Origin: Bactericera cockerelli
Taxonomy: Eukaryota; Arthropoda; Insecta; Hemiptera; Triozidae
DNA: 64,000 nt
Direction: 5' to 3'
Assembly (NCBI GenBank): GCA_024516035.1
Contig: CM044966.1
Coordinates: 17,229,391 to 17,293,390 of the forward strand
Below the pieces are notes generated by a model. It saw only the letters and a program-made list of their open reading frames with translations. It was not told the origin of the DNA and did not search any database. Positions 63,833-64,000 of this stretch are shown piece after piece. A program made the translations under genes and the position numbers. Numbering within the stretch: position 1 is the first letter of the stretch; every line of letters begins with the position of its first letter.

Positions 63833-63929
63833 ACCACGTACAATAATCTAACCATGTTATGAAATGTAAGCGGCCTTAAGGGAGTCCCCAAAATCTTTAG
63901 GTACAAGGGTCTAAACTTTAGGGTGAGGG

Positions 63930-64000
63930 GCTCCCCGTAATGCTGGCTATTCCCGGCCCAACCCTTGCAGTGGTAAGTCTCCAGCGAATGGAGGGTAAAA
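63930..64000 (+). repeat. 5S-type SINE, running off the window
   Basis: TAATGCTGGCTATTCCCGGC, then CAGCGAATGGAGGGTAAA. The middle of the domain is deleted. Confidence 0.65.

Overview
This window looks like repeat-dense, AT-rich nuclear DNA of an animal, most likely an arthropod and plausibly an insect. No host gene, genuine tRNA gene, rRNA gene or bacterial feature can be supported. What it holds is transposable elements: non-LTR retrotransposons, a decayed BEL/Pao LTR-retrotransposon, Helitrons, hAT-, Tc1/mariner- and Harbinger-like non-autonomous DNA elements, at least six families of tRNA- or 5S-headed SINEs, and long GA/CT microsatellites that add up to about 10 kb by summing my intervals. 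The assignment to insects rests on family resemblance of the retroelements and is an inference.

Layout. 0-9.9 kb: GA/CT tracts with scattered SINE copies. 9.91-15.80 kb: one full-length non-LTR element (endonuclease, reverse transcriptase, RNase H; probably LOA clade) with a perfect 13-bp target-site duplication (TSD), a (TAA)n tail, an intact 1207-residue ORF2 and an ORF1 split by a -1 frame change. 16-26 kb: nested SINEs, CT tracts with perfect hairpins, a 730-bp (GGAGAA)n block, a hAT-like element carrying a reverse-transcriptase relic, and two TA-flanked MITEs. 28.7-37.5 kb: a nest in which a (GACTGAGTAAGAGAGA)-type array is split by a 5'-truncated LINE, which is split by a 2.35-kb mariner-like element and by a 2.41-kb Helitron-type insert ending in a 540-bp palindrome; these in turn contain SINEs. 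38.6-57.6 kb: two complementary halves of a second copy of that LINE lie 17.4 kb apart, each ending at an end of the same palindrome-tipped repeat. Between them are 5S-SINEs, a second Helitron (43.66-45.63 kb) inserted in a BEL/Pao pol relic, a minisatellite-bearing MITE, and a ~272-bp tandem repeat family. 57.6-64 kb: CT/GA tracts, a 234-bp Helitron, a SINE with the LOA-type LINE tail, and short tandem duplications.

How the parts relate. The LINE at 9.9 kb and the SINE at 60.16 kb share their last ~70 bp and (TAA)n ending, and both have 12-13 bp TSDs, as expected if the LINE machinery moves the SINE. SINEs with tRNA-like heads and SINEs with a 5S-rRNA head share one central domain. Several SINE families share a small hairpin module whose stem bases change in compensating pairs. 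Insertions at A^T (Helitron) and TA (mariner-like) junctions can be read exactly because they interrupt open reading frames of older retroelements.
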